A stretch of DNA of 33,570 nucleotides from Nitrospira sp. (GCA_015904055.1 JABMDE010000079.1:26201-59770), one strand, 5' to 3'. Shown: positions 1 to 9,385, counted from the first letter of the stretch. The notes: generated by a model from the letters alone, not told the origin. Translations and numbers: made by a program.

Positions 1-1338
1 TATGGGCCGCACGTGAACGCTCCGATGGATGCGGCGAGCGGAGTTGCGGCATATGCGGCAGTACAGACAGCATTGTCCCTTCAATCGCATGCGACAGTGC
101 CTGAGCGTGCCTACATCAAGGCACTCGCGCAACGCTACGAGGCCGATTCGCCTGCCGATCGTACCCGGTTGGACACGATGTATTCGAGTGCCATGGGTAA
201 CGTAGCGAAGACCTATCCGAAAGATCTTGATGCCGCGACCCTGTACGCTGAATCGCTGATGGACCTTCGCCCGTGGAATTACTGGCGCCCAGACGGGACT
301 CCGTACCCCGGCACGAACGAAATCGTACACCTGCTTGAAAGCGTCCTCACTCGCAATCTCAATCATCCCGGCGCATGTCATTACTACATCCACGCGGTTG
401 AGGCAGTGAATCCGAAGGACGCAGTCCCGTGTGCCGAGAGGCTCGCGAGGCTCATGCCGGGTGAGGGACATATGGTCCACATGCCCGCACACATCTACAT
501 CCGTGTCGGACGCTGGAACGACGCCATAAAGGCCAACCAACATGCGATCCATTCCGATGAGGTGTTTATCGAAGGGCAGCACCCGATGGGTGTCTATCCG
601 CTCGCATACTACCCGCACAACATCCATTTCCTCGCCTTCGCCTCCACGATGGCTGGCCGCAGTGTCCAGGCGATCGAGGCAGCCAACACCCTCGCCTCCA
701 AGGTGAACCTCGACGCTGCGCGTCAGGTCGGGATGTTGCAGGAGATGCTGCCGTACCATGCGCTCACGCTCACGACGTTCGGGAAATGGGACGAGGTGCT
801 GGCTCAACCGCTTCCGCCCGAGGACATCCGCTTCTCATACGCCATGGCCTCCTATGCGCGCGGCGTGGCGCATGCTGCCAAAGGAGAATGGTCGGAAGCG
901 CAGGCTGCGCTCGACCAGGTGACGACAGTCGACGCTGCGACGCCCGGAGGTGCTGAAGGGAAGACGGCGCTCGCAATCGCGGTGCACGCGTTGTCCGGTG
1001 AGATTGCGACTCGCCGTGGCGATCTCGACATGGGCATCACTCACTTCAGGGAGGCAGCCACGATTGAAGATGCGGGACTCTACTTCGAACCACCGAAGTG
1101 GTATTACCCAATCCGACACTCGCTCGGCGCTGCGCTGCTGAAGATGGGACAACATGCCGAGGCCGAGAATGTGTATCGCGAGGACCTACGTCGCTTCCCA
1201 GAGAATGGCTGGTCCCTGTTTGGGCTTGCGCAGGCACTCCGGGCACAGGGGAAGAAGAAGGAAGCGGACACTGCGGAAGCGCGCTTCAGCCGTGCGTGGG
1301 CGGACACAGATGTGATGCTGACGGCGTCGAGATTCTAG
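1..1338 (+). CDS. TPR-repeat protein, 5' end outside the window
   Basis: The reading frame is open from base 1, so the gene begins upstream. The GTG at 13 sits inside a likely conserved stretch (YGPHVNAPMD) and is probably not the true start. The visible 445 residues are helical with tetratricopeptide-like repeats. Examples are the HPGACHYYIHAVEA and VGRWNDAIKANQHAI segments, and a C-terminal repeat ending in ENGWSLFGLAQALRAQGKKKEAD. TPR arrays are protein-interaction scaffolds; no catalytic motif is visible. The gene is followed by a hairpin and converges with the leftward ECF operon. The family assignment to TPR is firm, but the cellular role is unknown. Confidence 0.8.
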   Translation, partial: YGPHVNAPMDAASGVAAYAAVQTALSLQSHATVPERAYIKALAQRYEADSPADRTRLDTMYSSAMGNVAKTYPKDLDAATLYAESLMDLRPWNYWRPDGTPYPGTNEIVHLLESVLTRNLNHPGACHYYIHAVEAVNPKDAVPCAERLARLMPGEGHMVHMPAHIYIRVGRWNDAIKANQHAIHSDEVFIEGQHPMGVYPLAYYPHNIHFLAFASTMAGRSVQAIEAANTLASKVNLDAARQVGMLQEMLPYHALTLTTFGKWDEVLAQPLPPEDIRFSYAMASYARGVAHAAKGEWSEAQAALDQVTTVDAATPGGAEGKTALAIAVHALSGEIATRRGDLDMGITHFREAATIEDAGLYFEPPKWYYPIRHSLGAALLKMGQHAEAENVYREDLRRFPENGWSLFGLAQALRAQGKKKEADTAEARFSRAWADTDVMLTASRF

Positions 1339-1362
1339 TGGCTGGAGAATGACCGAAAAGAG

Positions 1363-1403
1363 AGGTTGGAAGCCTGAGGTCGGATCGGCCTGAGCTTCCG
1401 ACC
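1363..1403. other. Hairpin after the TPR gene, terminator-like but without a T-run
   Basis: Two mutually exclusive stems share the right arm. GGTCGGA (1378-1384) pairs perfectly with TCCGACC (1397-1403). GGTTGGAAGC (1363-1372) pairs at 9 of 10 positions with GCTTCCGACC (1394-1403). No T-tract follows, so intrinsic termination is uncertain. The rest of the 1339-1643 gap shows no convincing gene. Confidence 0.3.
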
Positions 1404-1643
1404 CCTTGGTCGCGCCTGTGGCTGAAGAGCGGTAGCCCTCCCGCTTTTGGGTACAGGATGCCGGAAGTTCTAATCATCAGGCGATAAGTAAAGAGCGAAT
1501 CGGAGAGGGAAAACCGGGACATTCTACTTTTAGGACCTTGCCTGGTCGCCGATCGAGGTAAGCTGGGCTCATCAATTGGTTCAGGTGAGACAGTGGCAGT
1601 TGCGGATGCGGAGGAGATAGGAATAGGCGGTATACCTACCGTT

Positions 1644-2897
1644 TCAATCCGGCAGTTCACTCAGCCGTTTCTCCAGAAACCGTCGTTCTGGTTCTTGCTT
1701 CGCGAGGGCAAGCGCACGCTCGTACGAGGCGCGGGCTTCGACTTTCCTCCCTATTCTTCGTAAGAAGTCGGCTCGTGTGGCATGGGCCAGATGATACTGG
1801 GCTAGCTCACCGCGCTCCAGAAGTGCATCGACCAACTCCAAGCCTTTAGCTGGGCCATCGCGCATAGCAACGGCGACTGCTCGGTTCAGTTCGATGATCG
1901 GCGATGGTTCTGCTCGTAAAAGGAGATCATACAAGGCGACGATTTGTGTCCAGTCCGTTTCTCCAGCACCGGGGGCTTCCGCATGGACGGCGGCGATGGA
2001 AGCTTGCAGGGTATAGGGGCCGATGCGTTTCGATGCGAGTGCCTGTCCGACCAGGGCGGTTCCTTCTCTAATGAGATCTTGGTTCCACAATGACCGGTCC
2101 TGCTGCTCCAACAGCACGAGATCGCCGCTGGCCGAGGTGCGTGCTAGTCTTCGCGATTCGTGCAAGAGCATCAAGGCGAGCAGTCCCATGGCTTCAGGAT
2201 CAGGGAGCAATTGTACGAGGAGTCTTCCCAGTCTGATTGCTTCACTGGAGAGATCTACTCTGGTGAGTGATGTGCCGAATGACGCGGAGTACCCTTCGTT
2301 GAACACCAAATACATCACGCGAAGAACGGCTTCGATGCGCTCTGGCAACTCTGATGGGGAAGGAATTTCGTAGGGGATGCGCGCATCACGGATTTTTGCT
2401 TTGGCTCGGACAATTCGTTGGGCAATGGTCGCCGGTTTAGTGAGGAAGGCGCGGGCGATCTCTTCCGTCGTCAAGTTACAGACCTCGCGGAGTGTCATTG
2501 GGACTTGGGCTTCCGGTGACAGGGCGGGGTGGCAACAGGTGAAGATCAGACGCAGGCGGTCATCCTCGATGGGTTGGTCCGTCTGTTCTAATGGATCACT
2601 GGTGGTGGTCTCAATGTGTTTGGCGAGTTCGTGTAATGACGCATCGTAGCGAGTGTGCCGTCTCATACCGTCGATGGCCTTGAACCGCCCGGTAGAGACG
2701 AGCCAGGCGCGTGGATTGGCCGGGACCCCATCACGTGGCCATTGTTCCATCGCGACAGCGAACGCTTCCTGTAGCGCCTCCTCAGCCGCGTCGAAATCGC
2801 CGAGCAGGCGGATCAAGGTGGCGAGGACTTGCCGCGATTCAGAGCGGTAGACCTCGTCAACATTGCCGCGGGCATCTTGTGCCGTGTCTTCACTCAT
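1644..2897 (-). CDS. ECF sigma factor, ECF42 type (sigma2-sigma4 plus C-terminal extension)
   Basis: At 417 residues this is much longer than a minimal ECF sigma factor. Region 2 lies near residues 15-85 and includes the AEEALQEAFAVAMEQWP and NPRAWLVSTGRFKAID motifs. Region 4 lies near 120-175 (LRLIFTCCHPALSPEAQ, then LTTEEIARAFLTKPATIAQRI). The rest is the helical, TPR-like DUF6596 extension typical of ECF42 sigma factors, which are known to sit beside YCII/DGPF proteins. Here the DGPF gene ends 8 bases upstream. ECF42 members usually lack a classical anti-sigma factor and are thought to be controlled through the extension; none is visible here. The protein directs RNA polymerase to a stress regulon, probably including its own operon. 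Confidence 0.93.
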   Translation of the reverse strand: MSEDTAQDARGNVDEVYRSESRQVLATLIRLLGDFDAAEEALQEAFAVAMEQWPRDGVPANPRAWLVSTGRFKAIDGMRRHTRYDASLHELAKHIETTTSDPLEQTDQPIEDDRLRLIFTCCHPALSPEAQVPMTLREVCNLTTEEIARAFLTKPATIAQRIVRAKAKIRDARIPYEIPSPSELPERIEAVLRVMYLVFNEGYSASFGTSLTRVDLSSEAIRLGRLLVQLLPDPEAMGLLALMLLHESRRLARTSASGDLVLLEQQDRSLWNQDLIREGTALVGQALASKRIGPYTLQASIAAVHAEAPGAGETDWTQIVALYDLLLRAEPSPIIELNRAVAVAMRDGPAKGLELVDALLERGELAQYHLAHATRADFLRRIGRKVEARASYERALALAKQEPERRFLEKRLSELPD

Positions 2898-2905
2898 GGA
2901 GACCG

Positions 2906-3268
2906 TTAGTCGGCACAGCCCAACTCCTTCATCGGCCGGACTTCCACGCTGCCGAAGCGGGCGGCTGGAAACTGCGCAGCTACGCGAATGGCATCGTTCA
3001 GGTCCGGGACATCGATCATGAGAAATCCGCCCAACTGCTCCTTCGTTTCGGCAAACGGTCCGTCGGTGGTCGACGTTTTGCCCTCTCGGACCCGCACGGT
3101 CGTGGCGCTCTCCACGGGATGAAGCGGGGAAGCGGCGAGCAACTGACCGGCTTTCTGCAACTTCTCGCAGTACGACATCGCTTCATCCGAGATTGCGCGC
3201 CGCTCATGGCTTGGGAACGCATTCAAGACCCGTTCTTCGAGGTACACGAGGCAGAGGTATTTCATCAT
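2906..3268 (-). CDS. YCII-related (DGPF) protein
   Basis: This small 120-residue protein has the MKYLCLVYLEE start and the TTDGPFAETKEQLGGF motif that define the DGPF branch of YCII-like proteins. These have a ferredoxin-like fold and are genetically linked to ECF42 sigma factors. Their biochemical role is unsettled. Two adjacent ATGs exist (3268 and 3265), and GGAGG lies just upstream of them on the minus strand. It lies between the VOC gene and the sigma gene on the same strand with 8- and 47-base gaps, so co-transcription is likely. Confidence 0.92.
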   Translation of the reverse strand: MMKYLCLVYLEERVLNAFPSHERRAISDEAMSYCEKLQKAGQLLAASPLHPVESATTVRVREGKTSTTDGPFAETKEQLGGFLMIDVPDLNDAIRVAAQFPAARFGSVEVRPMKELGCAD

Positions 3269-3315
3269 GGCCTCCAGGGTGAGGGGTGTGCTATGCGATC
3301 GACATCGAGCGTCAG

Positions 3316-3729
3316 CTACTTGGCTCGATCAGTCATCTCCCATAAGGCAAAGGTGTTTCCTTCGGTATCCAGGCAAATGGCGAAGTAGCCCATCCCGGGA
3401 ACGGCCGTTTTGGACTTGCACACGGTTCCGCCGAGTTTCTCGACCTTCGCCGCTGCTTTGGTGACTGACGGAACGCTGACGTAGTTCGTGATCGGTTGGT
3501 GAGGATGCATCCGTGGCATCAGGCCGCCATCGGGCGACGCGTCGTTGCCGCCGGTATCGATGTGCCAATAGTCCTGGACCGCAGCCGGCAGTTTGGCAAA
3601 CTTCCAGCCGAACAATGACCCGTAGAATTTCTTGGCGCGTCCGAGATCATCGGCCGGTACTTCGAACCAGCAGATACTGGCCGGCATCTTCGAGTTCTTT
3701 GCCTTTCGCTTCTGAGTTTTCTTTGCCAT
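3316..3729 (-). CDS. VOC-superfamily (glyoxalase/bleomycin-resistance-like) protein
   Basis: The protein has 137 residues. A Lys-rich start (MAKKTQKRKAKNSKM) precedes a single VOC-type unit: ICWFEVPADDLGRAKKFYGS, then WKFAKL, and at the end GMGYFAICLDTEGNTFALWE. The terminal motif places a probable metal-ligand Glu or Asp in the usual VOC position. Proteins of this type are often found with DGPF and ECF sigma genes and may be small-molecule-binding or detoxifying proteins; the substrate is unknown. A strong GGAGGAG site precedes the ATG, making it the probable first gene of the three-gene operon. Confidence 0.88.
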   Translation of the reverse strand: MAKKTQKRKAKNSKMPASICWFEVPADDLGRAKKFYGSLFGWKFAKLPAAVQDYWHIDTGGNDASPDGGLMPRMHPHQPITNYVSVPSVTKAAAKVEKLGGTVCKSKTAVPGMGYFAICLDTEGNTFALWEMTDRAK

Positions 3730-3895
3730 GGTCTCCTCCTATCTTTGATGCCCTCTGCTCCTGTTATGACCCATTAGCCTAAGCTATCGGCTTTTCAGCT
3801 GTCTTGTAAGATAGTCGTTGGGGCAGGCCAAAATCGACATCGGGTGGTCTATACCGCAGTTTGGCAATTGACACGCTTTTGTAAGTCAGGAAATT

Positions 3896-3969
3896 GGGGT
3901 CAGCGTGTTATTGTGATCGCGGAGGCCAAAATGACGTGAGCCGTTCTCTCAAAATTGCACGCTGCCCCC
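3896..3969. repeat. REP-like hairpin element
   Basis: GGGGTCAGCGTG (3896-3907) and CACGCTGCCCCC (3958-3969) are inverted copies matching at 11 of 12 positions. They enclose about 50 bases, and the similarity partly extends inward. A direct repeat, CCCGATCTTTG/CCCCGATCTTTG, follows. This looks like a REP/BIME-type sequence or the remnant of an element mobilised by REP-associated transposases. No transposase gene is present. The gap 3730-4147 contains nothing else I can call. Confidence 0.4.
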
Positions 3970-4147
3970 GATCTTTGCCCCGATCTTTGTTCGAAGTAGG
4001 TGTGACCGGCGGTTTGCTGGCTCACGGCACGCAGTTGCCTATCTGCGAGAACCGGACACCTTGGTGTCTAACAGATCGCAACGCGCCGGGAAATACACGT
4101 TGGCTAGAGCATCAGTTGACCGCGGTTTCGGGTGGGCGTAACATCAA

Positions 4148-4170
4148 AACGTGACCGTTCCGGTCACGTT
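4148..4170. promoter_or_regulatory. Perfect 10-bp inverted repeat before the DUF2630 gene
   Basis: AACGTGACCG and CGGTCACGTT are exact inverted copies separated by TTC. The repeat ends 5 bases before the GGAGG ribosome-binding site of the next gene. It could be a repressor operator or a 5'-UTR hairpin controlling access to the ribosome site. There is no T-run after it, so it is not a typical terminator. Confidence 0.5.
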
Positions 4171-4187
4171 GCGCTGGAGGATTCAGC

Positions 4188-4433
4188 GTGGACAATCAAG
4201 TCGAAGATCAGCCGGTCCTCAATCATATTCAACGCCTTGTCGCAGAAGAACACCGATTGCACGAGCAAAGGGCACACTCCAAAGCCGATCGCAAGCGGCT
4301 CGATCAAGTCCAGGTTGAGCTCGATCAATGCTGGGACCTCTTGCGCCAGCGACGCGCCCTCCGTGAGGTCGGCCTTGACCCGGACGACGCGGAAGTTCGC
4401 CCGCCACAGGTTGTTGAGAATTATGAGCAGTAG
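4188..4433 (+). CDS. DUF2630 family small protein
   Basis: The protein is 81 residues and almost entirely helical and charged. It contains HIQRLVAEEHRLHEQ and the hallmark LDQCWDLLRQRRALRE followed by GLDPDDAEVRP, a pattern I recognise as the DUF2630 family. Its function is not established; the family is a short coiled-coil-like cytosolic protein. The start is GTG at 4188 with GGAGG 7 bases upstream. The gene sits alone behind the inverted repeat and has no clear operon partner. Confidence 0.85.
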   Translation: MDNQVEDQPVLNHIQRLVAEEHRLHEQRAHSKADRKRLDQVQVELDQCWDLLRQRRALREVGLDPDDAEVRPPQVVENYEQ

Positions 4434-4537
4434 GGATTGAGACGGGGTGACCACGAACCAAGCAAGCTCGACCGACATGCGCTACGAAATGGGTTTCGGC
4501 GCCGGTTTATTTCCAGAAATTCAGAAAGAGCGTATTC

Positions 4538-4666
4538 ATGAGGACCATGGCTAAACATAAATCCGATGACCTCAAGAGTTTCCTCGAAATTCCGTATGAC
4601 GAGCTCGAGGAAATGAATCTCAAGGCGGCGGAGCGCGCGGTGTTCCGTGAGCGCCCCCTGTCTTAA
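4538..4666 (+). CDS. Small ORF resembling a glutamine synthetase N-terminus (possible remnant)
   Basis: The ORF encodes 42 residues starting ATG at 4538, or the in-frame ATG at 4547. It reads MAKHKSDDLKSFLEIPYDEL then EEMNLKAAERAVFRERPLS. From memory, the IPYDELEEMNLKAKEQR pattern occurs at the N-terminus of some bacterial type I glutamine synthetases, where the catalytic domain follows. Here a stop follows at once and nothing catalytic is downstream. I read it as a decayed or duplicated 5' fragment, or as a free small protein. The ribosome site (AAAGAG) is weak. Confidence 0.4.
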   Translation: MRTMAKHKSDDLKSFLEIPYDELEEMNLKAAERAVFRERPLS

Positions 4667-4794
4667 CAGCCGAGGCGTAATTTTCTCACCCACCCCGATC
4701 TTCGCGCTGCAGAATGATACAGCTTGAACAGGCTTGCCTCGCTCATGCTGATGGAGGTATTATTCGTCCATTCCTGCCTCATTGAGGAGGTGCC

Positions 4795-5565
4795 ATGGCC
4801 ACGACGCGCACCCTTCCCAAATCGACACGGATCTCCCTCGACCGCAGCATCGAACGGATGCGGAAGCAGTTGGCTGAATTGGCCCAGTTTCTGGGCAAAG
4901 GGAAGCCAACCCGCAGTCTGGAGGAATTCGATCTGGAAACTGAACGGCTGATCAGCGATTTGCTGGGGCAGGCCTCCGACTTGCTGCATGCGTATGAATA
5001 CGCCGAACTGGGCGAGGCCGCCGGGTTGGTGAATATGACGGACGAGGCGCCGGAAGGCACCGGTATGGACAGTCATCGGCAGAGTCTCTTGCAACGATAC
5101 CGGGTGTTGGAAAGCTGCGTGTCGGAGCTTGAAGCGCGTCGGGCTGCCGAGCCGAAACAGAAGAAAGTCGGGCGGACTCTCATCGGCCCGCAAATCGCCG
5201 AGCATATGTCGCCGGAAGTCCGGAGTCTCTCGCAGGAGGCCACTCTGCGCGAAGCGGGGCAGCTCATGCAACAGTGGAAGCTCGGCTCACTCCTCCTGAC
5301 CGACAACCAGTCCTATGTCGGCTTCATCACGGATTCGGCGCTGGCACGTGAGGTCGTGGCCAACGGGATGAATCCCAACACCACTTCTGTCAAGACATGC
5401 ATGCGCAAGCCGGTCGTGGCCATCGAAGGCGATCGTCCGATCATTGATGCCGTGCGCATGATGAAAGACCAAGCCACCCGGCACCTGGCCGTGACGCAGG
5501 ACGGCCAGATTATCGGTGTGATTTCCGTCTCCAATATTCTCCGCTACTATTCAGGTGTGGTCTAA
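4795..5565 (+). CDS. CBS-domain protein with N-terminal helical region
   Basis: The protein has 256 residues. The first 120 or so form a charged helical region (SIERMRKQLAELAQFLGK; LQRYRVLESCVSELEARR). A pair of CBS domains follows at about 135-190 (IAEHMSPEVRSLSQEATLRE; LGSLLLTDNQSYVGFIT) and 195-256 (VKTCMRKPVVAIEGDRPIID; RHLAVTQDGQIIGVISVSN). CBS pairs bind adenine nucleotides and regulate partner proteins. The start has GAGGAGG 5 bases upstream. The gene appears complete, but its stop codon lies right at the join with the truncated RND gene on the other strand. Confidence 0.9.
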   Translation: MATTRTLPKSTRISLDRSIERMRKQLAELAQFLGKGKPTRSLEEFDLETERLISDLLGQASDLLHAYEYAELGEAAGLVNMTDEAPEGTGMDSHRQSLLQRYRVLESCVSELEARRAAEPKQKKVGRTLIGPQIAEHMSPEVRSLSQEATLREAGQLMQQWKLGSLLLTDNQSYVGFITDSALAREVVANGMNPNTTSVKTCMRKPVVAIEGDRPIIDAVRMMKDQATRHLAVTQDGQIIGVISVSNILRYYSGVV

Positions 5566-8044
5566 CCAGTTCGAGCACCGCAAGCCCTTCTTCCTTCGTA
5601 AAGCCGGGCTTCATGCCTCCGAAGATGCGGACGGCATTGCGCTGTTGGAAGCGGTTCAATGCACGTGGGGCGGTACTCGTTTCGATATGGGTAAACGTGG
5701 ACACCGGCACCAATTGGCCGCCCGGCGTCTTGATTTTTAAGTCCAGCAACGGATCGACCGTCGCACGGTCTTTATCACCCAGTTGCGGGATGACCTTATA
5801 GCTGCGGTCGAAATAGTTGAACCGGTTGACGTAAGCCCCGCCGAGCATCGTGCCCAGCTCGCGGCCAACTCCTGCGAGGTCAAATCCTAAGTCGGCCAGC
5901 CGTTCACGATCCAACACGACTCTGGCCTGGGGGAGGTCAATCTTGAGGTCCGTATCCACGTAGAGAAACTTGCCGCTTTGCCAGCCGGCCCCCAGCACGG
6001 TCCAGACAATTTCGAGCATCTGCTCAGCCGGCATGTCACTCTGGAGGATCAGCTCCACATCGTATTGGCCCGGTGTGGGGAGGGGGGGATCGAGTCGTGG
6101 AAACACCCGCAGTCCCGGCACTTGCAGCACGGCGCCATAGACGTCGTCGTACATCTTCTCGGTGGAGCGAGCTCGATCATGCCAATCCTTCGGAACGATC
6201 CCACCGAATCCGCCCCATGCAGTGATGAGTGCCCAGGTGTAGTCAGTTTCAGGAATGGCCGCGATGGCTTTGACGATCTGGAAATGTTGGCGATTGGTGG
6301 CTTGGACTGTGGAGTCCGGTGATGCTTCGAAGAAGAGGCTGATGTGGTTTTGGTCCTCCACAGGGGCCAGCTCCTGACGTGAAAAGTGATAAAGCGGCCA
6401 GGAGGCGATCACAATGAAGAAGGCGGCTGCCACGATACCCCAATGCATGGTGAGGGCAGTATCGAGCAGCGTGGCGTAGACTCCTCGCGCTTCTTCGAAC
6501 CGTCGGTTGACGAACATGGTCAAGCGACCTTCTTTGCCTCGAGGATGGACGAATCGGGAACTCATGACCGGCGACAATGTGATGGCCACGATTCCTGATA
6601 GGACTACGGAGACGGCGAGTGTCATGGCAAATTCCAAGAACAAGGAACCGGTGAGCCCACCTTGGAAACCGATGGGAGCGTAGACGGTGGCGAGTGTAAT
6701 CGTCATCGCGATGATCGGACCAAGGAGCTCGCGGGCGGCGGCTTGGGCCGCCTCGATGCGGGATTGGCCCATGCGTACATGCCGTTCCACGTTCTCAACG
6801 ACGACGATGGCGTCGTCCACGACCAAGCCGACCGACAGCACGATGGCGAGCAGCGTCAGAAGATTGAGACTGAAGCCGAACGCGGCCATGAAGAGGGCGG
6901 TGCCGATTAACGACACCGGAATGGCGACCAGCGGGACGAGGGCGGTGCGGACCGAGCCCATGAAGAGGAACACGACCAGCGCCACGATCAGGATCGTCTC
7001 CGCCAATGTTTTGGTAATCTCCGTCAGCGCGTTCCGGATGAACATCGTGCTGTCCCAAACGAGTTTCATGTCGATATCGTTCGGCAGGGTCGGCCGGATC
7101 CGGTCGATCTCATCGCGGAGCCGGTGCCCGACGTCGATTTCGTTCACGCCGGGCACGGCCCAGATGCCGAGGTAGACGCCTTCTGTTTCGTCGTACTTGG
7201 CGATCATGGTCGCTTCTTCGGCGTCCCGTTCAATCCGTGCCACGTCCTTGAGCCTCACAATGGCGCCGCCCCGGTCGGCCACAATCAGCTCCTCGAACTC
7301 ACCGGTCGAGCGAAGATCCGTATTGGCCAGGAGGTTGACCTGAACCAGATTGCCTTTCGTGCGTCCAACCGCAGCCAAATAATTGTTCCGCCGAAGCGCA
7401 CCCTGCACGTCGCCTGGTGAAAGATTGAAGGACGCGAGCCGGTCAGGATCGATCCAGATGCGCATCGCGACCTGTCGCTCACCTTCGAACGTGACTCGTT
7501 GCACACCGGGTAGCGTCGAAATCTGGGGCTGCAACGTACGCAAGAGCCAATCGGTGACCGCCGGGACGGTCCGTTCGTGAGAACTGAAGCTGAGATAGAA
7601 CGAGGCATAGGGACGGTCGGCTCGTTGGATTTCAATCGAGGAGGGTTCGGCCTCCGGTGGAAGTTCCGACTTCACCTGTTGCAACCGGGCCGTGACTTCT
7701 GCCAGGGCCGCCGTGCTGTTGTGGTTCAATTTCAAGTGGACGGTGACGGTACTGACGCCGGAACGGCTGGTGGACTCCACGTAATCGACGCCGCTGATGG
7801 CGGAGACGACCCGTTCGATCGGGGTACTGATGAATCCTCGAATCGTTTCCGCGCTGCCTCCGTAGTAGATGGTCGTGATGACCACCATGGAGTTTTCAAT
7901 CGTGGGATATTGCTGTACCGGCAGGGCCGTCATGGCCCGCCATCCGGCGAGCAGAATGACGAGATTGACGACGATGGCCAGGACCGGATGTTTAATGAAG
8001 ACATCGGTGAACGATGTCCGGGTTGTGTCCTGTGGCATGGCCAT
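5510..8044 (-). pseudogene. RND efflux pump copy A, C-terminus missing
   Basis: This is an HAE1-type RND inner-membrane pump. It shows TM1 (FIKHPVLAIVVNLVILLAGW), the PN1/PN2 porter region, TM2-6 with the proton-relay pair in GLVVDDAIVVVE (about residues 410-411), and then the second periplasmic loop. About 825 native residues remain, up to KEEGLAVLE. The frame then runs about 19 residues into the antisense of the CBS gene and stops at 5510. TM8-12, including the TM10 lysine of the proton relay, are absent against a usual length near 1030, so it should not pump. The preferred start is 8044, 4 bases after the adaptor stop. An in-frame ATG at 8122 overlaps the adaptor and is less likely. Confidence 0.85.
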
Positions 8045-8048
8045 GGGC

Positions 8049-9176
8049 TTACGGTGTAACGGCTGGACGATGCGTTTGTGTCGAGTGTTCTGCAGTGCCT
8101 GCAATAGCGACGAGGACTCCATCGCGAAGCTTAAAGGAGCCGAGCGCGGCGACCTGCTCGCCGGCCGCCAGTCCGGTATGGATCACAATCTCATCGCCGA
8201 ACATGGAGCCGCTGTGGACCTGACGGCTCTGGGCTCTCGTCCGGCCGTCTTTGTCCGTGGCGATGACGAACACCTGGTCACCCCCTGGTCCCTTACGGAG
8301 GGCGCTGACCGGGATGGCAATAACTGTTTGAGATGAGCCGACCGGTACCCGCACACGTACTGATGCGCCGGGTGTCGGGATATATTGGGTCTCCTCGATT
8401 CTGGCACGGACCATCGCATTCCTGGTCGTCGGGTCGACCCGTGAATCGAGTGCGATGATTTTCGCTGGGATCATCGGGGAATCACCGGCTGCAAAGACCT
8501 CCACGACTTCGCCGACGTGTAAGCCCGCCGCAATCTGTTGGGCGACAGAAAAGTCGACATGGACTGCGTCGCCGACGCCCTGCAGGGTCGTCAGGAGCGT
8601 ACCTTCGTCCAGATATTGGCCGGGATGGACATCGGCCATGCCAATCCTCACGCGGAATGGAGCACGGATTGTCTTTTTGGCGATGAGTGCTTTGGTGCGG
8701 ACAATCTGGGCTTGGGCGACATCCAGGTCTGCGCGTGCACGATCGACTTCTTCCTGCGTGGTGGCGAGTTCCTGATTGAGACGCTGTCTGCGATTGAGGA
8801 CGGTTTTAGCAAGTGCCACCTGCGCTTCTTGGGCTTGGAGATCAGCTTCCTCGACCGACACGTCGAGAGCGACCAACAGGGTCCCTGCCTCGACGATGTG
8901 CCCGGGCGTCAAGTAAACGTCGTGGACTGTCCCGGCCAGTTCGTTCTTCAGCGTGATTGAACGCAACGCCAGGACCGTTCCAATTGATGTCGTGGTCTGA
9001 CGATGGTCGATTGCCCGCGCGACGGCGACGGTCACCGACTCCATTGGCTCAGGCTGATGGGACGAAGCGGCCTGTTCGCCTTGGACCGATTCGTATTTCC
9101 ATGCGGCCAGACCGAGGCCTACCAGGAGTATGAACAGGACCAGGAAGACCGATCCGAGTCGATTCTGACGATTCAT
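8049..9176 (-). CDS. RND periplasmic adaptor (HlyD/AcrA family), copy A, full length
   Basis: The protein has 375 residues from the ATG at 9176. It has an N-terminal membrane anchor (SVFLVLFILLVGLGLAAW), a lipoyl half-motif (LKNELAGTVHDVYLTPGHIV) and a helical hairpin (VALAKTVLNRRQRLNQELATT). The second lipoyl half is IRAPFRVRIGMADVHPGQYL, followed by beta-barrel and membrane-proximal domains. It links the inner-membrane pump to an outer-membrane channel. The frame is open to 9329, but the upstream part looks non-native. The pump gene follows after 4 bases, indicating translational coupling, but that partner is truncated and no channel gene is adjacent. It is divergent from tag. Confidence 0.9.
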   Translation of the reverse strand: MNRQNRLGSVFLVLFILLVGLGLAAWKYESVQGEQAASSHQPEPMESVTVAVARAIDHRQTTTSIGTVLALRSITLKNELAGTVHDVYLTPGHIVEAGTLLVALDVSVEEADLQAQEAQVALAKTVLNRRQRLNQELATTQEEVDRARADLDVAQAQIVRTKALIAKKTIRAPFRVRIGMADVHPGQYLDEGTLLTTLQGVGDAVHVDFSVAQQIAAGLHVGEVVEVFAAGDSPMIPAKIIALDSRVDPTTRNAMVRARIEETQYIPTPGASVRVRVPVGSSQTVIAIPVSALRKGPGGDQVFVIATDKDGRTRAQSRQVHSGSMFGDEIVIHTGLAAGEQVAALGSFKLRDGVLVAIAGTAEHSTQTHRPAVTP

Positions 9177-9385
9177 AGGAAACACCGCGAAGTGTGTGAC
9201 ATGGGAACCCGTGGCCGTGACGGTCTCAATTGCATAGGGCGTAGCCGAACACTCCGTCTCATCCCCGCCTTCTTGCCGTCGAAACGACACCGACATGGGC
9301 TGGGTGCTGGAACGGGTACGCCGGATCATGTTATCAAATTGTTGGACTCGATAGCTCTAGCCAGATGGAAAGGACGGAACTGTCT

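Noticed and set aside
1505..1540. ACCGGGACATTCTACTTT, reminiscent of insertion-sequence ends
   Set aside because: There is no transposase, no paired inverted end and no target duplication nearby; memory of similar motifs is not enough.
2711..3388. 225-codon rightward frame opposite the sigma factor and DGPF genes
   Set aside because: It is an antisense shadow of two confidently assigned genes.
4477..4554. 25-codon ORF (MRYEMGFGAGLFPEIQKERI...) overlapping the glutamine-synthetase-like ORF
   Set aside because: It is too short, has no ribosome site and no recognisable similarity.
8045..8122. N-terminal extension of RND copies (MESSS...) from the ATG at 8122, also in copy B
   Set aside because: It overlaps the adaptor 3' end in another frame. 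TM1-proximal sequence and the 4-base gap favour MAMPQ as the start.
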